The translations under genes and the position numbers were made by a program. Under the pieces are notes generated by a model that saw only the letters and a program-made list of their open reading frames with translations, was not told where the DNA came from and ran no database searches. 7,638 nucleotides of DNA from an uncultured Lachnospiraceae bacterium (GTDB lineage: Bacteria > Bacillota > Clostridia > Lachnospirales > Lachnospiraceae): positions 1 to 7,638 of the forward strand of contig CAJUIP010000077.1 in the NCBI GenBank assembly GCA_910586315.1, written 5' to 3'. Shown piece by piece: positions 4,463-7,638 of this stretch (positions are counted from its first letter, which is position 1; the number at the start of each line of letters is the position of its first letter).

Positions 4463-5884
4463 TTATTTTTTCTCCGCCTTTGCTCCATATGCCTTCAGGC
4501 AGACATTGCACTTTTCTCTGGTCTCTGTCCTGAGCCAGTTCCTTCCATCGAAACTAATATACCCTTCTCCATCGCTAATGTCAACATTTCCGGTTCTGAT
4601 TCCCGCCTGATATTCGATGGCCACAGGCTGTTCTGTACCCGGCGAATCAATTTCCACCAGAACGGCAAAGCGTTTATTCTTCTCCACCGTCATCCCTCTC
4701 GACCATGGAATGGTATAAAACCCCGCATTTTTAAGACGGCCTTCCGCCATAAGGCTTCTCTCCGAAAAGGCCTCTCCTATATTAACTTCTCCCATATCGG
4801 CTTCTCCTCCGCGCTCCGGTATCATGGCAAAGTAAATCCGATATGAAGTGTCCGTCTTTGTGGCATAAAAACCCACCGCCTTTATTGTTTCCCGCTCTTC
4901 TGTCTCGTAGACATTGGCAAACCATGCCACAGAACCCGCACCGCCCAGCTGTCCGGTCCATCCGCAAAGATCCGTCTGGTGGATAAAGTCGTAGTTTTCT
5001 ACAGGCTCCACTGCTGTGTAAGAAATACTGTGACAGCCAATCCGGGCGTCTTCATAGGATACATAAAAAAAACCTCCGTCTCCAAAGTCCTCTCCCCAGC
5101 TGTTCATACAAAGAAACGCGCCGTCTTTTTGGGGTTTTCCGGAAAAATTCTCTCTGGGATATCCATCATCCCAGCCTACGATAACCACATCGTGATTGGC
5201 CTCTTCTACCCCGTCATAGCAGAGACTGTGTGTATCTCTACGGTAATAGGGATTCCCGTCCATTCCGGCGTCTGCAGGCAGATACAAAGAACTTTGAACT
5301 CCTCCCGTTTCATAAACAGCCTTTTTAATCGCGCCATAGTCCTTTTCTCCCAGAATTTCCACGGTCTGTACATGGCAGACCGGCTCCAGACCATCAGGAG
5401 AGCTTCCGTCTCCATACGGGTCGTCCTCCTCTGCCACAGGTCCCTGCCATGCCAAAAGATAAGAGGACGACATTGCATAATCGCCGCCGTCATTCTGGCC
5501 CAGGCCAAAGCTGTTTTTCAGGGTCATATGATCCGCGGAAAGAGGAACCGCCATTTCCTGCGGCATGGATGTGGAAAGCGCGGCAAGAGATGCAAAAGCC
5601 CAGCAGGTTCCAAGATCTCCCTGGTCGGAAACTGCCAAAACCTCTCTCCGGCTCCGCAAATCAAACTGTTTGGGCAGCTCCTGGCTGTTCTCCAAATCAA
5701 CTTGCCCGGAGAACTCCCGGCCTGCCGCAAACGACACAGACGGCCGTTTTCTGGCAGCCGGGTCGCAAAACCCCGCCGCAACCGCTAAAAGGAGCGCGAA
5801 CATCCCGGCAAACCGTTTACGTATGATTCGTGTATTCATTACCCGCTTATGTACGTTCCGTTTACGCATGAGTCGCTTCTTCAT
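4463..5884 (-). CDS. Secreted papain-family (C1) cysteine peptidase with lectin-like domain
   Basis: About 473 residues from the longest start. A very basic N-terminus (MKKRLMRKRNVHKR) precedes a hydrophobic segment (MFALLLAVAAGF, 28-39) and a possible AxA-type cleavage near SVSFA|AG. This signal peptide predicts export. Residues about 70-300 form the C1 catalytic domain: oxyanion Gln88 and nucleophile Cys94 in SDQGDLGTCWAFA, His231 in NHDVVIVGWDD, Asn261 in MNSWGEDFGDGGFFYVSY. Residues about 310-468 match the lectin-like domain (Pfam Lectin_like) attached to C1 peptidases in clostridia, with AVGFYAT, YRIYF and GFYTIPW strands. The substrate is unknown; surface or peptidoglycan-associated proteolysis is inferred. 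The first ATG (5884) overlaps the methyltransferase gene by 23 nt. ATGs at 5869 (8-nt overlap, ATGCGTAA) and 5839 (no overlap) are possible, and none has a strong Shine-Dalgarno. The propeptide is short for a papain zymogen. Confidence 0.92.
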   Translation of the reverse strand: MKKRLMRKRNVHKRVMNTRIIRKRFAGMFALLLAVAAGFCDPAARKRPSVSFAAGREFSGQVDLENSQELPKQFDLRSRREVLAVSDQGDLGTCWAFASLAALSTSMPQEMAVPLSADHMTLKNSFGLGQNDGGDYAMSSSYLLAWQGPVAEEDDPYGDGSSPDGLEPVCHVQTVEILGEKDYGAIKKAVYETGGVQSSLYLPADAGMDGNPYYRRDTHSLCYDGVEEANHDVVIVGWDDGYPRENFSGKPQKDGAFLCMNSWGEDFGDGGFFYVSYEDARIGCHSISYTAVEPVENYDFIHQTDLCGWTGQLGGAGSVAWFANVYETEERETIKAVGFYATKTDTSYRIYFAMIPERGGEADMGEVNIGEAFSERSLMAEGRLKNAGFYTIPWSRGMTVEKNKRFAVLVEIDSPGTEQPVAIEYQAGIRTGNVDISDGEGYISFDGRNWLRTETREKCNVCLKAYGAKAEKK

Positions 5885-7040
5885 TCCGCTTCGCCGCGAT
5901 CTTTCCGGAAGGTTTCGGTCCCTGGAACTGATAAAAGTATGTTTTCATCATGCCATTATAGATTTTCCTGTTTTTATCGGCTTTACGTCCGAAATACCGT
6001 TCTGTGTCCTCATAAGCGGTAATAATATAGGCAGACCAGGAATCCAGGGCCTGATACCGCTCGCCGATGGTTCGGTACAGCTCAGGCAGATTCTTCTTTT
6101 CTTCAATCCGCTCTCCATAAGGCGGGTTCGTAATGATAAAACCATATTTTTTCGGATGGCTCAGTTCACTTACCGGCCGCTGCTGAAAGTGAATCATATG
6201 GTCTACTCCCGCCGCTTTTGCGTTAGCCCTGGCGGCGCGGATGATCTCGCCGTCAATGTCATATCCCTGAATATCCACTTTCACATCCTTCCGAACCAGG
6301 TCACCAGCTTCATCCATGGCCGCATACCAGCATTTTCTCGGAATCAGGTTTTTCCAATCCTCCGAAAGAAATTCCCGGTTCATCCCCGGAGCTATGTCAG
6401 CCGCCATCATGGCAGCCTCAATGGGGAAGGTGCCGCTGCCGCAGAAGGGATCCACCAAAATCCGGTCCGCCCTCCACGGTGTCAGCATAATAAGGGCCGC
6501 CGCCAAAGTCTCTGTAATAGGCGCCTTGCTGGTTAATGCTCGATACCCCCGCTTGTGAAGGGATTCCCCCGACGTGTCAATGGCAACCGTCACCACATCT
6601 TTATAGAGGAAAACTCTGAGCGGATAGCTGGCTCCGTCTTCTGGAAACCAGGAAATTCCATAGGCCCCCTTCATCCGCTCCACCATGGCCTTTTTCATGA
6701 CGGACTGGATATCAGACGGGCTGAAAAGTCTGCTCTTTATGGACGAGGCCTTGGCAACCCAAAATTTACCGTCCCGTGGAAGATAGCGCTCCCACGGAAT
6801 CGCTTTTGTTCCCTGGAACAGATCCTCAAAGGTTTCCGCATGAAAGCTTCCTGCTTTTAACAAAATCCTTTCTGTGGTTCTCAAAAATATATTGGCACGG
6901 CAGACGGCCTCTGCGTCACCGATAAAGGTCACGCGGCCGTCCTCTACCTGGCTCACCTCGTAGCCCAGGTCCGTGATCTCTTTTTTCATGACTGACTCCA
7001 GCCCAAAGTGGCAGGGAGCAATTAACTCAAAATGTTCCAA
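5862..7040 (-). CDS. THUMP-domain class I SAM-dependent RNA methyltransferase (YpsC/RlmL-N type)
   Basis: 392 residues from the TTG start. The N-terminus HFELIAPCHFGLESVMKKEI begins a ferredoxin-like/THUMP RNA-binding region (to about 155). The UPF0020 Rossmann methyltransferase domain follows, with DPFCGSGTFPIEAA (197-210, SAM motif I), GYDIDGEII (259-267, ribose-binding acidic residue) and NPPYGER (305-311, the N-P-P-Y motif typical of amino-group methylation). Relatives such as B. subtilis YpsC correspond to the N-terminal half of E. coli RlmL, which makes m2G in 23S rRNA; the exact target here is inferred. The frame is open to an ATG at 7181, but that ATG lies inside the -10 box of a strong promoter, and the extra 47 residues do not look like protein. 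The TTG at 7040 has GGAG 8 nt upstream (7049-7052) and starts exactly where family similarity begins. First gene of the operon. Confidence 0.93.
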   Translation of the reverse strand: MEHFELIAPCHFGLESVMKKEITDLGYEVSQVEDGRVTFIGDAEAVCRANIFLRTTERILLKAGSFHAETFEDLFQGTKAIPWERYLPRDGKFWVAKASSIKSRLFSPSDIQSVMKKAMVERMKGAYGISWFPEDGASYPLRVFLYKDVVTVAIDTSGESLHKRGYRALTSKAPITETLAAALIMLTPWRADRILVDPFCGSGTFPIEAAMMAADIAPGMNREFLSEDWKNLIPRKCWYAAMDEAGDLVRKDVKVDIQGYDIDGEIIRAARANAKAAGVDHMIHFQQRPVSELSHPKKYGFIITNPPYGERIEEKKNLPELYRTIGERYQALDSWSAYIITAYEDTERYFGRKADKNRKIYNGMMKTYFYQFQGPKPSGKIAAKRNEEATHA

Positions 7041-7061
7041 AGCTTTTTCTCCGTTTTCCCG

Positions 7062-7115
7062 CCTGCGGCAATGAGATTTTTGCCCCCGGCCCAGTTTCTT
7101 TACGGCCAGCGCAGG
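7062..7115 (-). promoter_or_regulatory. Candidate three-way-junction leader structure before the methyltransferase gene
   Basis: On the minus strand CCTGC/GCAGG (7111-7115 and 7062-7066) closes a junction. Hairpin A is CUGGCC/GGCCGG (7104-7109 and 7086-7091, 12-nt loop, one G-U). Hairpin B is GGCAA/UUGCC (7080-7084 and 7067-7071, 8-nt loop). Linkers are 1, 1 and 0 nt. The Shine-Dalgarno at 7049-7052 follows 9 nt later. It matches no riboswitch or ribosomal-protein leader that I recognise. It may be chance folding of GC-rich sequence, or an autoregulatory site for an RNA-binding protein. Confidence 0.4.
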
Positions 7116-7179
7116 AAATGCCCCGCCTCGCCAGGACAGACTCTGCAAATGACCTACAAAACAGTTAGATTTCTTCTTC

Positions 7180-7208
7180 ATTTTAAGGGCAGTTTAAACC
7201 TCTGTCAA
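7180..7208 (-). promoter_or_regulatory. Promoter of the methyltransferase-peptidase-rdgB-yfcE operon
   Basis: On the minus strand a perfect -35 TTGACA (complement of 7203-7208), 17 bp, then -10 TAAAAT (complement of 7180-7185; 5 of 6 match). Predicted start is near 7172, giving a leader of about 130 nt before the TTG at 7040. The -35 lies 9 nt past the stop codon of the rhodanese gene. The rhodanese has no hairpin terminator, so some read-through into this operon is possible. Confidence 0.88.
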
Positions 7209-7216
7209 ATGATTTT

Positions 7217-7525
7217 TTATGAAGAAACAAAATGCCGCCCCCGGTAATAAGAAAGGCCCCCATAGGTGTTAACGGCATGAAAGCCCATTTTTGAAAGTTC
7301 CCTGGCCGCCAGAATGCTGTTGGAGCCGTGGGCGCAGTAAACAATAATTTTCTGGTCTCTGGAAAACATTTCATCGGCCTGCTCAATTTCTGACAGAGGC
7401 AGATTCACCGCCCCTTCCAGATGCCCTCTCCCGTACTCTTCCCTGTCCCGGACATCTAAGAGGACAAAATCTCCTCCCCGGTTCAGGATCTCTTCCAGCT
7501 GTTTCATGGAAATGGTCTGGAACAT
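7217..7525 (-). CDS. Single-domain rhodanese-like sulfurtransferase
   Basis: 102 residues from the ATG at 7525, the usual size for a single rhodanese domain such as GlpE or PspE. It shows the N-terminal helix (SMKQLEEIL), LLDVRDREEYGRGHLEGAVNLPL (22-44, the DxRxxxEYxxGHIxGAxN signature), and the active-site loop YCAHGSNS with Cys64 (63-70). ARELSKMGF and the C-terminal YGGLSYYRG (88-96) follow. It should carry persulfide on Cys64; donor and acceptor are unknown. Location is cytosolic, with no signal peptide. In-frame ATGs at 7579 and 7537 exist, but GGAGGG (7530-7535) is positioned for 7525, and a TATAAT sits inside the longer frame. Confidence 0.93.
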   Translation of the reverse strand: MFQTISMKQLEEILNRGGDFVLLDVRDREEYGRGHLEGAVNLPLSEIEQADEMFSRDQKIIVYCAHGSNSILAARELSKMGFHAVNTYGGLSYYRGRHFVSS

Positions 7526-7549
7526 GGTTCCCTCCATTGGTGTATTCTT

Positions 7550-7555
7550 ATTATA
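7550..7555 (-). promoter_or_regulatory. -10 element of the rhodanese gene
   Basis: A perfect TATAAT on the minus strand lies 24 nt upstream of the ATG at 7525. No good -35 hexamer is found at 16-18 bp (TGTCCC at 17 bp), so the promoter may need an activator or be weak. Transcription from here would exclude the upstream ATG codons. Confidence 0.5.
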
Positions 7556-7604
7556 AGATATTCCTTTGTCCTGGGACATGTTACACCAGCCACCCTATGA
7601 AAGT

Positions 7605-7636
7605 CGATTGCTCCGGGCTTTGCCCTCTCGCAATCG
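7605..7636. repeat. Inverted repeat at the window end
   Basis: Outer arms CGATTGC/GCAATCG (7605-7611 and 7630-7636) enclose an inner stem GGGC/GCCC (7615-7618 and 7622-7625) with a TTT loop. The window ends two bases later, so any T-run or larger palindrome cannot be seen. It may be a terminator for a neighbouring gene or a dispersed palindromic repeat. Confidence 0.5.
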
Positions 7637-7638
7637 CC

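Noticed and set aside
5750..5790. Lipoprotein cysteine in the peptidase signal region (AAGFC, Cys40)
   Set aside because: Phe at position -1 does not fit a lipobox.
5565..6536. 323-codon plus-strand frame opposite the peptidase and methyltransferase
   Set aside because: It is antisense to two well-supported genes and has no recognisable domain, so it reads as a by-product of their codon use.
7041..7173. Possible rnpB (RNase P RNA), because ypsC-like genes follow rnpB in B. subtilis
   Set aside because: The interval is far too short for RNase P RNA, and the conserved GAGGAAAGTCC-type core segments are not present.
7041..7181. Methyltransferase start at ATG 7181
   Set aside because: The ATG overlaps the -10 box of a TTGACA-17-TAAAAT promoter, and the added residues are rich in Arg/Lys/Gly without family similarity. 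TTG 7040 has a well-spaced GGAG.
7526..7579. Rhodanese start at ATG 7579 or 7537
   Set aside because: Neither has a ribosome binding site, and TATAAT lies within the longer frame. GGAGGG is placed for ATG 7525, where the domain begins.

Overview
The window looks like chromosomal DNA of a low-to-moderate GC anaerobic Bacillota, most likely a clostridium of the Lachnospiraceae type. This is inferred from the protein families: a papain-like peptidase with a clostridial lectin-like C-terminal domain, a tryptophan-rich cell-wall-binding repeat protein, a NimA-like flavoprotein and a YpsC-type RNA methyltransferase. Near-consensus sigma-A promoters, purine-rich ribosome binding sites and tRNA genes without an encoded CCA fit this. 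No sequence search was possible, so the taxonomic call is an inference.

Layout. Bases 1-180 hold nested inverted repeats and no convincing gene. A tRNA-Gln(TTG) gene (257-328, +) with its own promoter and terminator follows. Next comes a hairpin-dense intergenic stretch and a small flavin-binding split-barrel protein (633-1136, +). Facing it is a tRNA-Arg(TCT)-tRNA-His(GTG) operon (1437 to 1258, -) with a strong promoter and a terminator. Between this operon and a second tRNA operon lies a visibly AT-richer accessory segment: a secreted cell-wall-binding protein (1670-2380, -) and what looks like the decayed remnant of a transposable element (about 2394-2828). The second tRNA operon is tRNA-Pro(TGG)-tRNA-Gly(TCC) (3018 to 2845, -), driven by a perfect TTGACA-17-TATAAT promoter.

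The right half is a minus-strand operon of housekeeping-type genes. In transcription order these are a THUMP/SAM-dependent 23S-type RNA methyltransferase, a secreted C1-family cysteine peptidase, an RdgB-type XTP/dITP diphosphatase, and a YfcE-type metallophosphoesterase. Junctions overlap or are 17 nt or shorter. A TTGACA-17-TAAAAT promoter at 7180-7208 precedes it. It overlaps the first in-frame ATG of the methyltransferase reading frame, so the true start is very probably a downstream TTG at 7040 with a good Shine-Dalgarno. This leaves a leader of about 130 nt that can fold into a compact three-way junction just before the ribosome binding site. Upstream of the operon, on the same strand, is a single-domain rhodanese with its own -10 element.

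No phage, CRISPR, toxin-antitoxin or defence module was seen. The observations most worth a second look are the structured leader of the methyltransferase operon, the secreted peptidase embedded between RNA-modification and nucleotide-cleansing genes, the transposon remnant beside tRNA-Gly, and several inverted-repeat clusters in the intergenic regions.
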